Positions 34,005 to 45,408 are shown, numbered from the stretch's first letter. The stretch is 64,000 nucleotides of DNA from Mycobacterium sp. DL (GCF_039729195.1 NZ_CP155796.1:5890001-5954000); one strand, 5' to 3'. The notes: a model not told the origin generated them from the sequence alone. A program made the numbers and translations.

Positions 34005-35254
34005 CCGCCGAGGCCACAGCCGTTCCGCTGCGCGCTCGCAGTGCGCTCGGGTTGATGTTCGACCCGGTATTCGGTGCGCTCTTCTGGGGCAAGATGTTCT
34101 CCGTCGTCGCGGTGTGGACGCACGGCATCGTCGCGGCGATCGTGATGTACGACGCGACGCGTTCGGCACTGATGGTCGGGCTGGTGGGTGTCGTCCAGTT
34201 CGCACCGCAGCTGATCCTGAGTCCCGTCAGCGGCAAGTGGGCCGACACGGGAAACCCGGCGCGGCAGATCCTGCTCGGCAGGGTGTTGTGCGTCGCCGGG
34301 TCCGGATTCGTGGCGACGTGGCTGTTTCTCGAGCCCGGAATGCAGGGAACGTCGGCTGCCGTGCCGATCCTCCTCGGGACCGCCCTCGTCGGCTTCGGCT
34401 TCGTCGTGGGCGGACCGGCGATGCAGTCGATCGTGCCCAACCTGATCCGTGACGGTGAACTGTCCACGGCGATGGCACTCAACAGCATTCCGATGACCAT
34501 CGGGCGCATCGTCGGCCCGGCCACCGGCGCCTACCTGGCCGCACATTTCGGCCCGGCGACCGGCTTCGCCGTCAGTACCGCTCTGCACCTGGTGTTCACG
34601 ATCTTTCTTCTCGTCGTGCGTTTCCCGGCACCTCCGAAGCGCCGGTCCGGCGCGGACTACCGGGTGCGTGCGGCGCTGAAGTACGTCTGGGCCGACCGCC
34701 CACTGCTGCTGGCGCTGCTCGCGGTGACGACCGTCGGGTTCGCGTCCGACCCGTCGATCACGTTGACCCCATCGATCGCCGACGAACTCGGCGGCGGAGC
34801 CACACTCGTCGGCACACTGTCAGCGGTGTTCGGCATCGGCGCGGCGGTCGGCATGGTGGCACTCGCGCTGATGCGGGGCCGGATGGTGTCGGCACGGGTG
34901 TCGAGCATCGGGCTCGCCGGACTCGCCGCCGGCTGCGGAGTGCTCTCCGTCGCGGCCGGACCCGCCGTCGCGATGGCCGGGTTCGGGTTGGCGGGACTGG
35001 GCTTCGGCTGGGCCATGACCGGTCTGAGCACCGTCGTCCAGGAACGTGCGCCCGAAGAGTTGCGGGGCCGGATCATGGCGCTGTGGCTCGTCGGGTTCCT
35101 CGGCTCGCGCCCGCTCGCGGCAGCCCTGCTGGGCGGCACCGCCGACCTGGTCAGCGTCCAGGCGGCGTTCGCGGTAGCGGCGGTGCTGACCCTGGCGGTG
35201 ACACTGTGGTGCCGGCCGTCGAACCTCACCGGCCCGCTACCTGCGCACGTGTAG
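34001..35254 (+). CDS. Major facilitator superfamily transporter
   Basis: 417 residues, about 12 hydrophobic helices split by a central basic loop ('PAPPKRRSGADYRVRAALKYVW', short: PPKRRSGADYRVRAALKYV). The N-terminal 'GALFWGKMFSVVAVWTHGIVAAI' and late 'GLAGLGFGWAMTGLSTVVQERAPEELRGRIMALWLVG' are typical of drug/enterobactin exporters in the MFS_3 group. Start GTG overlaps the MarR stop. The pair looks like a self-regulated efflux system. Confidence 0.85.
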   Translation: MTAEATAVPLRARSALGLMFDPVFGALFWGKMFSVVAVWTHGIVAAIVMYDATRSALMVGLVGVVQFAPQLILSPVSGKWADTGNPARQILLGRVLCVAGSGFVATWLFLEPGMQGTSAAVPILLGTALVGFGFVVGGPAMQSIVPNLIRDGELSTAMALNSIPMTIGRIVGPATGAYLAAHFGPATGFAVSTALHLVFTIFLLVVRFPAPPKRRSGADYRVRAALKYVWADRPLLLALLAVTTVGFASDPSITLTPSIADELGGGATLVGTLSAVFGIGAAVGMVALALMRGRMVSARVSSIGLAGLAAGCGVLSVAAGPAVAMAGFGLAGLGFGWAMTGLSTVVQERAPEELRGRIMALWLVGFLGSRPLAAALLGGTADLVSVQAAFAVAAVLTLAVTLWCRPSNLTGPLPAHV

Positions 35255-35259
35255 CAGGC

Positions 35260-37542
35260 TCAGGGGTTGTTGGCCGCGGCGAGCAGTGCGTCGATCGCGG
35301 TCTGATCCACGCCGCTGGCCGCAGCGAACATAGCGACCCTGCCGATCGGGAACGATTCGACCATCCGCGCGAGGTCGGTGTCCTCGGCCATCGCACCTGC
35401 TGCGCCTGACGCGTCGGCCATCATCGAGGCCATCGCGGCCTGCAGCATCGGACCGCCGACCGGGTGGGCCAGTACGTCGCCGATCGACGACTGGCGTGTC
35501 AGCGGAACGGCGACGTCGTCGCCGGTGACCTCGACGTCGACCGACGACCGGATGTCCCGGCTCGATGCGGCGACGTCGACGGTGTAAGTACCGCCTTCGA
35601 CGATCCAGGAATCGACACGAACATCCCAGTACGCCAGATCTTTCCGGCGCACCGTCAGCTCGACGGCGCGGGTCTCACCAGGATCGAGCGCCACCGTGGT
35701 GAAGGCCTTGAGTTCGCGTGGTGGGCGCTGGACTCGACTTCCAGTGCGGGCTGTGTACACCTGGACGATCTCGCGGCCCGACCTGTCCCCGGTGTTGGTC
35801 ACTGCAACTCGCACCTCCAGATCGCCGCTCCGGTTCTCAACCGCTGTGGCAGAACCGTATTCGAACGTCGTGTACGACAGGCCGTGGCCGAAGGGGAAGG
35901 CGACGTCGAGATCGCGGGCGTCATACCAGCGGTAGCCGACGAACAAGCCCTCCCCGTAGCGGACGCGGGAGAACTCGCCCGGAAAATCGAGATGGGCCGG
36001 GGTGTCGGACAACCGCAGTGGGATGGTTTCCGTCAGCTTTCCCGACGGGTTGACGTCTCCGAACAGCACATCGGCGATCGCACCGCCGCCCGCTTGCCCC
36101 AACAACCAGCCTTCGAGGATCGCCGGCGCCCTGTCGGCGAACGGCAGTGCGACGACTCCACCGTTGGACAGCACGACGATCGTGTTCGGGTTCACGTCGA
36201 GCACGGCATCGAGCAGGGCCAACTGCCCCGCAGGCAGGTCGATGTCGTCGCGGTCGTATCCCTCCGACTCCAGACCGGAGGGCAGGCCGAGGAAGACCAC
36301 GGCGGTGCCGGCTCGCGATGCCGCTTCCACGGCTTCGTGACGAAGGCGCACCGACTCTTCTTCACCGGTATCCGGGGCAGTGCTGAAACCCGCTGCATAC
36401 GTGATGTTTCCGGCAGCCAGGGACCGGATCCCGTCGAGCGCGTTGTCCAGTCGTGTGGGGTTGATCCGCGACGAACCAGCCCCCTGATAGCGCGGTTCGG
36501 CGGCGAAGGCACCGATGACGGCGACGTCGGTGTCCTTCAGTAGCGGAAGTACGTGGCCGTCGTTCTTCAGAAGCACGATCGACCGGCCGGCGGCCTCCCG
36601 GGCGAGGGCGTGGTGGGCGTCGGCGTCGAGGGGTCCCGCAGCCGACCCTGTCCCGTCCAGCGCTCGGCGCAGGAGGCTCAGGATCCGGTGCGCCGCGGTG
36701 TCGACGATGCCCTCGTCGAGTGATCCGTTCTCCACCGCCTCGACGATCTGGGCGTCGGTGACACCGTTCGACGACGGCATCTCGAGGTCCAGTCCGGCTT
36801 CGATCGCGGCGACACGGTCGTTGACCGCGCCCCAGTCCGATACGACGACGCCGTCGAAGCCCCACTGGTCGCGGAGAACCTGGGTGAGAAGCCAGTGGTC
36901 CTCGGACGCGTATACCCCGTTGATGCGGTTGTAGGAGCACATGACGGTCCACGGCTGGGCGTTCTAGACGGCGTATTCGAAGCCGCGCAGGTAGATCTCG
37001 CGCAACGGCCGGGGATCGACGTCGGCGCTGACCCGCAGCCGATCGGTCTCCTGGTTGTTGGCCGCGAAGTGCTTGAGGGAGGCGCCGACGCCCTGGGACT
37101 GGATACCGTCGATCAGCGCGGCACCCAACCGGCCTGCAATCACCGGGTCTTCGGAGAAGTACTCGAAGTTGCGGCCGCACAGCGGCGATCGTTTGATGTT
37201 GATACCCGGGCCGAGCAGCACCGCGACGCCCTCGATCGACGCCTCGACACCGAGGGCCCGGCCCACCCGGGTCACGAGTTCGGCATCCCACGAGGAGCCG
37301 AGGCCCACTGCAGGCGGAAAACAGGTCGCGGGCACGCTGTCACCGATGCCGAGGTGGTCGCCACCTTCGCGCTGCTTGCGCAGGCCGTGTGGGCCATCGG
37401 TCAGCATCATCGACGGAATTCCGATTCGCTCAAGCGGTTTCGTCCACCAGAAGTTGGCGCCGCTGGTGAGCGAGGCCTTCTCCACGAGCGAGAGGCCGGC
37501 AGGTGTCGGGTCGTCAGCAGCCGAGGTGGTCACCTGATCCAT
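35260..37542 (-). pseudogene. Beta-glucosidase (GH3 family) interrupted by an in-frame amber codon
   Basis: A 760-codon gene reads in one frame but has TAG at 36964-36966. The N-terminal part (up to '[13 protein letters not shown]') is a normal GH3 TIM-barrel start ('[18 protein letters not shown]', '[27 protein letters not shown]'). The rest continues at once with 'NAQPWTVMCSYNRINGVY', the nucleophile region 'VVSDWGAVNDRV', then the alpha/beta sandwich and a C-terminal fibronectin III-like domain. There is no shift of frame and no missing sequence, so a single base change of a sense codon (Lys, Gln or Glu) explains it. The nucleophile Asp lies after the stop, so neither half alone could work. 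Gene may be dead, or the base may be wrong. Start ATG 37542 is supported by length; 39 bp after dgdA. Confidence 0.88.
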
Positions 37543-37581
37543 TGTGCATATCGCGTGGCCGTGCGCCGAAGACCTGCTCAA

Positions 37582-39620
<2,039 letters not shown>

Positions 39621-39748
39621 GAGCTCGTCCCTCTGCGTGTGCGGTGCCTGATCTCGACTAGGGCTGACGGTAGTGCATGAACTTTTTGTCGCGCAGGATT
39701 GAGCGCCCCGATGGCGGACAGGCGACCGGTGCCGGTATCCGAGACCGG

Positions 39749-40004
39749 TTACTTCTCGACACGTGTCAGGGGTCGCCGCCGCAGCAGTTCGTCGGGGTGA
39801 ATGGGCCCGATTGATTCGCGGTGGAGTGGTGCCGTCGGTCCAGCCCAGCCCGACCGGAGACCGTGACTTCTGTCCGAGGTACCGACGGAGCTTGTCGAAC
39901 ACGGTGAGGATCGTCCTGACATGGTCCTCACCCAGCGTCTCGGCGGCCACCGCTTCGGCGACCGCCGGCAGCGGCGGTCCGATTGGGGATAACTCGACGT
40001 GAGA
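39749..40004 (-). pseudogene. Remnant of a 13E12-type (DUF222/HNH) protein gene
   Basis: On the minus strand, 'GPPLPAVAEAVAAETLGEDHVRTI' (short: LPAVAEAVAAETLGEDHVRT) matches the DUF222 core of 13E12-repeat proteins, and further on, in another frame, 'GLRSGWAGPTAPLHRES' and 'GPIHPDELLRR' recall its later part. The expected middle is missing, with a shift of frame between the pieces. No intact start, HNH motif or full length remains, so this is a decayed copy. Recognition rests on pattern memory. Confidence 0.5.
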
Positions 40005-40011
40005 ACGCCGC

Positions 40012-40131
40012 CTACGACTCCTTCTCGTCGCTGTCGTCGTCCGTCGGCAGTGCCTGCGCGCCAGGCGTGGCGGGAGCCAGCACCTCGTCGTCGACGGTCG
40101 GTTCCTGGCCTTCGTTCGGTCCTGTGGTCAT
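40012..40131 (-). CDS. Very small acidic protein (39 aa)
   Basis: 39 residues, 'MTTGPNEGQEPTVDDEVLAP' then Pro/Ala and Asp-rich ending in Glu-Ser. GGAGGG lies 9 bases before ATG 40131, a good ribosome-binding site. Disordered, no family known. It is divergent from the 91-residue acidic gene with 120 bp between them. Could be noise, but translation signals are good. Confidence 0.45.
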   Translation of the reverse strand: MTTGPNEGQEPTVDDEVLAPATPGAQALPTDDDSDEKES

Positions 40132-40251
40132 GGTCGTGAGCCCTCCGATAGCAGTTGCGCACAGCCACTCCGGACTGTGTGTCTGTCTCCTACCCCGAAT
40201 GCGGTTCGGCAATCATCGGTTTCGTCTCGGGCCATCGGGGCACTCTGCGTC

Positions 40252-40527
40252 ATGGCATTCAAACTGACGTATACGGATGGACAAGAGGCCGAGTACGACG
40301 ACGACACCGCATGGGAAGTCGACGACGGCGTTCTGAAGATGGGGCGCACAGAGGGCGACTGGACCGTACTCGTTTCGCCCAGTCACTGGGCCGTGGTCGA
40401 GGTGGGTAGCGCGGCGGCGCGCACCTCCGACAAGGACGACAACCAGAAGGACGACTCGGAGGACGACTCGAAAGACGACTCCGACGATGACGACAAGGAC
40501 AAGGACAAGGACAAGGCCGAAGACTGA
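40252..40527 (+). CDS. Small protein with an Asp/Lys-repeat tail
   Basis: 91 residues. The first 60 form a compact beta-rich unit ('MAFKLTYTDGQEAEYDDDT', 'GRTEGDWTVLVSPSHWAVVEV'). From about residue 63 the tail is almost only Asp, Lys, Ser and Glu, with 'KDDSEDDSKDDSDDDDKDKDKD' (short: DDSEDDSKDDSDDDDKDKDK). Such tails may bind metal or act as solubility or anti-aggregation segments. No ribosome-binding site of note. Function unknown. Next gene starts 17 bp later. Confidence 0.6.
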   Translation: MAFKLTYTDGQEAEYDDDTAWEVDDGVLKMGRTEGDWTVLVSPSHWAVVEVGSAAARTSDKDDNQKDDSEDDSKDDSDDDDKDKDKDKAED

Positions 40528-40544
40528 CCCCGGGAGACTCGGCA

Positions 40545-40718
40545 ATGCAACACGAGTGTGAGGGCAGTGGCACCGAACTCACCGCCGATCCGCCGGCCGC
40601 TGAGGCGGCAGCGTGTCCGGTGTGTGGACGTGCGACGGGAGTCGAACCGGCAGAACCCGGGGCGGGCAAGAACTTCCGGATCGCCAGCCATCAGACAGTG
40701 GTCAACGAGTCCCGCTGA
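40545..40718 (+). CDS. Small zinc-ribbon-like protein (57 aa)
   Basis: 57 residues, with HEC near the start and 'CPVCGRATG' in the middle, which can form a zinc site (H/C-x-C ... C-P-x-C-G). ATG 40545 is preceded by GGGAG and lies 17 bp after the acidic protein gene, so they may be co-transcribed. The 3' end overlaps the stop of the convergent amidohydrolase gene by 17 bp. No family assignable. Confidence 0.5.
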   Translation: MQHECEGSGTELTADPPAAEAAACPVCGRATGVEPAEPGAGKNFRIASHQTVVNESR

Positions 40719-41970
40719 GCCGAGGGTCCGCGGTCCAGGTCTGCGTTTCGCTGCGGGACACCACCGCTCCGCGGTGGATGACGACACGATCGGCCGGGGC
40801 ATTGGCGATGACGTCGACCACGCTGGTTCCGCGCACCGCGAGCAGTTCCGCGCAGCCGCCCACCCACGGGCCCGCTGCGGGTAATCCGAGCACGGCGCGA
40901 GCCTCCTCGGTCACCATCGCCAGCGCGACATCAGGATGCAGGTGACCGGCGATCACCGCGAGCATCGCGGTCTCCAGGGCGTCGCTGCGCCCCAGTGGGT
41001 TGAACGGGTCGCGAACGTTGTCGGCACCCGCCGCAACACGCACCCCGGCGGCGCGCAGCGGTTCGATCGCCGTGATGCCGCGCGGCGTGGCGGCCGGTTG
41101 GTCGCGGCCCTGCAGGTACAGATTGGTGATCGGGTTGGCGACCACGCCCATCCCGGCGCCGGCGATCCGCGGCACCAGGACGTCCAGTTCAGACCGTGTC
41201 ATGGTGCCGAGCCTGGTGCAGTGGCTCGCGGTTCGATTCCGATCAGGTGGCCACTGCCCCGCCCGGTCCGCGTAGGCGCCGACGGTGTGGTGGTCGCCGT
41301 CGAGGAACTCATCGGTGTGCAGGTCGGTGCCCACACCTCGCGCCTCCGCGACACCCAGCAATCGGGTGAGTTCGGCGTGCGGATCGGGCGCACTGTGCGG
41401 GGACCCACCCACCAGGTCGGCACCGGCATCCAGTGCGGCGTGCAACAGATCGGCCGACGAGTAGGTCTTGATCAGCGCGACGATCTCGATGTCGATGAGT
41501 TCGCGCAGTTCCCGCCGTACCGCCGCGACGGCCCGGATTCCCCGCAGCGGGTCGTCCCCGGCGAGGATGTCGACGTGGGTTCGCACCGCCGTCGTACCGT
41601 TGCGGACCAGCGCGAGGGCTGCGGCACGCGCCCGGCACCGGAACGACTCCTCGTCGAACTGAGCTGAACCTCGCTTCCACGCGGCGATCGCGTCATGCAG
41701 GTCGCCCAGTGGCGGCTGCAGCGTGTCCCACGACATCGCCTTGTCCAGATGCGCATGCGGTTCGGCGGGAGCTGTGATGAGCAGATACCCACTCAGGTCG
41801 ACGACGTCGTCGGCCGTGGGTGCGCTCCCGATCGATCCGGCTGGATCGACGGCGGTCACCACGGCGTGCTCGCCCTCGCGCCCGACCCGGACATCGACCA
41901 CCGAACCATCGGCCAAGGTCGCTCCGAGCAGCGTGGACACCGGCCGCGCCCCCGGCGATGTGTGCGTCAC
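40702..41970 (-). CDS. Amidohydrolase (cytosine deaminase-like)
   Basis: 422 residues. The amidohydrolase superfamily is shown by 'AEPHAHLDKAMSWD' (HxH metal pair), 'DLHTDEF' near residue 225, and 'AAGADNVRDPFNPLGRSDALE' (short: GADNVRDPFNPLGRSD). These are the cytosine-deaminase-like hallmarks, but the substrate could be a cytosine-like heterocycle, an isopropylammelide-type s-triazine, or another cyclic amide. It is the last gene of an operon with GntR, 2OG oxygenase and ABC transporter (3 bp from GntR), so the likely job is hydrolysis of an imported heterocycle or amide. Confidence 0.82.
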   Translation of the reverse strand: MTHTSPGARPVSTLLGATLADGSVVDVRVGREGEHAVVTAVDPAGSIGSAPTADDVVDLSGYLLITAPAEPHAHLDKAMSWDTLQPPLGDLHDAIAAWKRGSAQFDEESFRCRARAAALALVRNGTTAVRTHVDILAGDDPLRGIRAVAAVRRELRELIDIEIVALIKTYSSADLLHAALDAGADLVGGSPHSAPDPHAELTRLLGVAEARGVGTDLHTDEFLDGDHHTVGAYADRAGQWPPDRNRTASHCTRLGTMTRSELDVLVPRIAGAGMGVVANPITNLYLQGRDQPAATPRGITAIEPLRAAGVRVAAGADNVRDPFNPLGRSDALETAMLAVIAGHLHPDVALAMVTEEARAVLGLPAAGPWVGGCAELLAVRGTSVVDVIANAPADRVVIHRGAVVSRSETQTWTADPRLSGTR

Positions 41971-41973
41971 CGA

Positions 41974-42618
41974 CTAGATCCGTCGGGTCCGCACATAGAG
42001 CCCGGCAACGTGGGCACACGCCGCTGAACGGGCGCCCTCGGCGTCACCGGCTTCGATCGCCGCCACGATGCGCTCGTGCTCGCCCACGGCAAGACGGCGA
42101 TTGAGCTCGGTGGACCACATATCGGACCGGTACAGGTGTGACTGACCGTCCAGCCTGGCCAGCGCATCACTGAGCGGACGATTCCGGGCGCTGTCCCGGA
42201 TGAGTGTGTGGAACTGCAGGTCCAGCTTGGCGTCACGATGCCGATCGGCGGGCTCGTCGAGAAGTTCCTGCTGGACGTGCACCATCTTGCGCAACTGCTC
42301 GACGGTCGCACGGGTGGCTATCAGCGTGGCGTTGTGCGCCGCGAGTCCGTCGAGCACTTCGCGGACCTCGAAGACCGCCTTCACCGCGTCGTCGTCGAGG
42401 TGGGTCACCCGCGCACCGGCGTTGCGGGTGTGGGTCGCCAACCCCTCGTAGATGAGCTGCTGGACCGCTTCCCGCACCGGGGTGCGGCTGACGTTGAGCC
42501 GGGCGGCCAAGGCGGGCACGCTCAGTGGGCTGCCGGGCGCGAGTTCTCCGTTGAAGATCAGCTCCTGCAGGGAGTTGTGCACAGACTCGGTGAGAAGAGC
42601 GCCGTCGGACGCGGTCAT
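41974..42618 (-). CDS. GntR-family regulator, FadR/VanR type
   Basis: 214 residues. N-terminal winged helix with 'NVSRTPVREAVQQLIYEGLATHTRNAGARV' (short: SRTPVREAVQQLIYEGL), then the all-helical FCD ligand domain (about 85-205) with 'REVLDGLAA', 'LDLQFHTLIRDSARN' and 'EHERIVAAIEAGDAEGARSAACAHV' (short: HERIVAAIEAGDAEGA). FCD proteins bind a carboxylate with a metal. It lies in the middle of the operon and probably controls it through the palindromes at 45397-45590. ATG 42618 has GGGGAGG at good spacing. Confidence 0.88.
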   Translation of the reverse strand: MTASDGALLTESVHNSLQELIFNGELAPGSPLSVPALAARLNVSRTPVREAVQQLIYEGLATHTRNAGARVTHLDDDAVKAVFEVREVLDGLAAHNATLIATRATVEQLRKMVHVQQELLDEPADRHRDAKLDLQFHTLIRDSARNRPLSDALARLDGQSHLYRSDMWSTELNRRLAVGEHERIVAAIEAGDAEGARSAACAHVAGLYVRTRRI

Positions 42619-42628
42619 GATGCCTCCC

Positions 42629-43681
42629 CTACTCGGCGGCAGCGGCCACCCGCGCCGCCTCTCGCAACGTGGCCTGTGGTGCCACACCGGCACGCAGACC
42701 CGCAACCTTCATCGCGATGTTCTCGGCAACGGTAATCGGTTCGTATCCGACTTCTCCGTCGGCGAGGGTCCCCGGCAGCGCCTCCAGCACCGCGTCGTGG
42801 TTCCCGTCGAAGAAGAAGGCCGCCGAGCGACGTCGACGAATCCGGCCGTTCACCACCGGAGGATCAACCCGGTGCACCGTCGACATCCATCGATCGTTGG
42901 TCCAGCGCGCCATCGCGTCCCCGAGGTTGATGAGTAACGCGCCGTCCGCGGGCGCCACGTCGTGCCAGCTGCCGTCGCGGCCGAGCACCTGCAGGCCCGG
43001 AACCTGGTCGGCCCACAGGATCGTCAGGATGCCGAAGTCGGTGTGGGCCCCCATCCCCTGGAACTCACCGGTGATCTCGGTGTCCCCTTCCGGCAGCGCG
43101 AAGTTGTTCATCTTCAGCACCTCGATGCAGTGATCAGTCATCGGGTCGAAGTAGTGGCGTGGCAGGGCGAGAGCGTCGGTGACCGCGGTCATCAGCGTGC
43201 GGGCCAACTGCTGGGCCTCGGCGAAGTAGCGCTCGATCCGCGGCCGGAACCCCGCGGCGGCGTCCGGCCAGTTGTTCGGCGTGTAGCTGGCTTCCGGGAG
43301 ATCCAGCCCCGGGAAGGATGCTCGCTCGGTGCCGACTGTGAAGGCCTCGTAGTAGTCGTGGAGTTGGTTGGCACCGATGCCCAGGCTCATGCTCAGCGAT
43401 TCGCTCTTCGGCGGCGAGTAGCCGCGGTTGGCAGCGGGATCACGGCGGTACTGCTTCTTCACAGCGAGGGGCAGTGCGAAGAATTCGTCCAGTGCGTCCG
43501 ACAGGTCGGTGAGCGCAGCGGTATCGATCCCGTGACCGACGATCTGGACGAACCCGACCTCCCGACAGGCCCGGTCCAGCGCGGCGGCCACCCGTGCGCA
43601 GTCGGGATCGGTGGCGGCGTCACCGCCGGCCACATAGCGGCTCACGTCCAGCACGGGCACGTCGAATGAATTCCCGGACAT
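42629..43681 (-). CDS. 2-oxoglutarate/Fe(II) oxygenase, isopenicillin-N-synthase type (paralogue 1)
   Basis: 350 residues. DIOX_N-type start ('VPVLDVSRY', 'EVGFVQIVGHGID'). Iron ligands His213 and Asp215 in 'GAHTDFG', and His270 in 'TVHRV'; Arg285 in 'RRRSAAFF' for the 2OG carboxylate. Enzymes of this type hydroxylate or dealkylate small molecules, including nucleobases in fungal thymine 7-hydroxylase. It shares the same fold with the gene at 46821 but is clearly diverged. Operon partners are an amidohydrolase and an ABC importer, so the substrate is probably the imported compound. Confidence 0.85.
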   Translation of the reverse strand: MSGNSFDVPVLDVSRYVAGGDAATDPDCARVAAALDRACREVGFVQIVGHGIDTAALTDLSDALDEFFALPLAVKKQYRRDPAANRGYSPPKSESLSMSLGIGANQLHDYYEAFTVGTERASFPGLDLPEASYTPNNWPDAAAGFRPRIERYFAEAQQLARTLMTAVTDALALPRHYFDPMTDHCIEVLKMNNFALPEGDTEITGEFQGMGAHTDFGILTILWADQVPGLQVLGRDGSWHDVAPADGALLINLGDAMARWTNDRWMSTVHRVDPPVVNGRIRRRRSAAFFFDGNHDAVLEALPGTLADGEVGYEPITVAENIAMKVAGLRAGVAPQATLREAARVAAAAE

Positions 43682-43702
43682 CGAGTTTCTTCCTCTCGTC
43701 GT

Positions 43703-44587
43703 TCAGAGTTGGCGGCCGGATTCGTGCCAGCGACCGACAGCAAGCCGGGTCACCACACCCATGATCGCGAAGACCACCACACCGAAGATCGACGCGAGCA
43801 CGATCGCGGCGATCAGGTCGTCGGACTGCAGTCGCCCCCGGTAGACGTCGAGCAACGTGCCGATTCCCGGCTGGCCCTTCGCGAAGAACATGTCGCCGAT
43901 GATGGCGCCGACGACCACCAGACCGGCGGCGGTACGGACGCCGGTCAAGATCGCCGGCAGCGCCGCGCGCAGTTCGAGTTTCACCAGTCGGTCCCAGCGA
44001 GACGCCCCGGAGATGGTGAACAGTTCGTGCATGCCGCGGTCCACCGACCGGATTCCGAAGTGGGTGTTGGTGATGATGGGGAACACCGCGATGAGCACAC
44101 ACACCAGCGTGCGAGCGGCCATCCCGTAGCCGAGCCACAGCCCGATCAGAGGGACGATCGCGAGGATCGGAATGACCTGGATGACAACCGCATACGGGTA
44201 GATGATCTTCTCCAGCCAACGAGCCTGGCACATCACCACACCCGTGCCGATACCCACGACGACGGCGACGACGAACCCGACGACGGTGACCTGGGCGGTG
44301 ACCGAGAGCGCCGTCAGCATCGGCTGCAGGTGTGTCCAGTCCAGCAACGAGTTGCGTAGGACATCGACCGGTGGCGGCAGCATGAACCGGCGATGCGGTT
44401 CGAGCACAAGGTAGCTGACGATCGACCACACCACCAGACCGACGGCCAGGGACAACAGCGGATAGAAGATCGCGCTACCGATGCGTTTGGCTCGCAACGA
44501 CTCTCGGGCCTCCGCCGACGTGACATCGTCGACGGCGCGGCTGAACAGTCTCGCCGGGGCCTGCAGGGCGGTTCCGAGCACGGTCAT
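43703..44587 (-). CDS. ABC transporter permease (SsuC/TauC/ThiX-like)
   Basis: 294 residues, about six helices. The EAA loop region is visible as 'ELFTISGASRWDRLVKLELRAALPAILTGVRTA' (short: ISGASRWDRLVKLELRAALP). It belongs to the nitrate/sulfonate/taurine/pyrimidine-precursor importer group. The start overlaps the stop of the ATPase gene by 4 bp, so they are coupled. Partner binding protein is encoded divergently at 45638. Confidence 0.88.
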   Translation of the reverse strand: MTVLGTALQAPARLFSRAVDDVTSAEARESLRAKRIGSAIFYPLLSLAVGLVVWSIVSYLVLEPHRRFMLPPPVDVLRNSLLDWTHLQPMLTALSVTAQVTVVGFVVAVVVGIGTGVVMCQARWLEKIIYPYAVVIQVIPILAIVPLIGLWLGYGMAARTLVCVLIAVFPIITNTHFGIRSVDRGMHELFTISGASRWDRLVKLELRAALPAILTGVRTAAGLVVVGAIIGDMFFAKGQPGIGTLLDVYRGRLQSDDLIAAIVLASIFGVVVFAIMGVVTRLAVGRWHESGRQL

Positions 44588-45366
44588 GACGCCCTCCCGT
44601 GCAGCAGCGCCGACACCTCGGCCACGTAGTCGGTGAACCGTGGCTCGAACCGCAGCATCTCCGGGCGTGGATAGTCGAAGTCGATGTCGACGATTCCGGC
44701 GATCCGGCCCGGACGCGGAGTCATCACGACGACCCGGTTGGCCAGGTAGACGGCCTCCGATACCGAGTGCGTAACGAACATCGAGGTGAACCGCCGCTCG
44801 GTGTACAGGCGCTGCAATTCGACCTGCATGTCCAGACGGGTCATCTCGTCGAGCGCACCGAACGGCTCGTCGAGCAGCAGCACGTCAGGGGACATGGTCA
44901 GCGCGCGGGCGATCGACACCCGCATCTTCATTCCGCCCGACAGCGCGTTCGGCAGTTGTTCGGCGAACTGCTCCAGTCCGACAGCCGAAATCGATTCGGC
45001 GGCAATAGTCTTCGTGTGAGCCCGGTCGGCGCCGCTGAGTTCGGCGCACAGTTCGACGTTGGCTCGCACACTGCGCCACGGAAGCAGGGTGGGCTCCTGG
45101 AAGATGAAGCCGACCGACGCGGTGTCGAGGCGGACGGTACCCGCACTCGGCTTCTCCAGACCCGCTGCCATCCGCAGCAGCGTCGACTTGCCGCAGCCGG
45201 AAGGGCCGACGACGGCGACGAAGTCGCCGGGTGCGACCCGAAGGTCGGTGCGCTCCACGGCGACGGTTCCGGTATCGAAACGCTTTGATACGTCGGTGAA
45301 CTCGATCTGTGGTGGTCGGCCGCGGCCACGCAGGCCGGCGTCACGGATGGTCTGGGAGGGCTCCAC
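44584..45366 (-). CDS. ABC transporter ATP-binding protein (SsuB/TauB-like)
   Basis: 260 residues. Walker A 'GPSGCGKSTLLRM', Q-loop 'FIFQEPTLLPW', signature 'LSGGMKMRVSIARA', Walker B 'VLLLDEPFGALDE', and the switch His in 'MFVTHSVSEAV'. The family is that of nitrate/sulfonate/taurine importers. It starts the operon, 30 bp from the nearest GntR-like palindrome (45397-45408), and couples to the permease by a 4-bp overlap. Confidence 0.93.
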   Translation of the reverse strand: MEPSQTIRDAGLRGRGRPPQIEFTDVSKRFDTGTVAVERTDLRVAPGDFVAVVGPSGCGKSTLLRMAAGLEKPSAGTVRLDTASVGFIFQEPTLLPWRSVRANVELCAELSGADRAHTKTIAAESISAVGLEQFAEQLPNALSGGMKMRVSIARALTMSPDVLLLDEPFGALDEMTRLDMQVELQRLYTERRFTSMFVTHSVSEAVYLANRVVVMTPRPGRIAGIVDIDFDYPRPEMLRFEPRFTDYVAEVSALLHGRAS

Positions 45367-45396
45367 TGTGGACTCCAGGGTAGATCGTTCAGCAGT

Positions 45397-45408
45397 ATTA
45401 CATGTAGT
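45397..45408. promoter_or_regulatory. Operator-like palindrome 1 (ATTACATGTAGT)
   Basis: Core TACATGTA is a perfect palindrome, flanked by an A/T pair. It is 31 bp upstream of the ATPase start, in position to control the left-hand operon. Similar sequences occur at 45440 and 45573. Confidence 0.6.
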
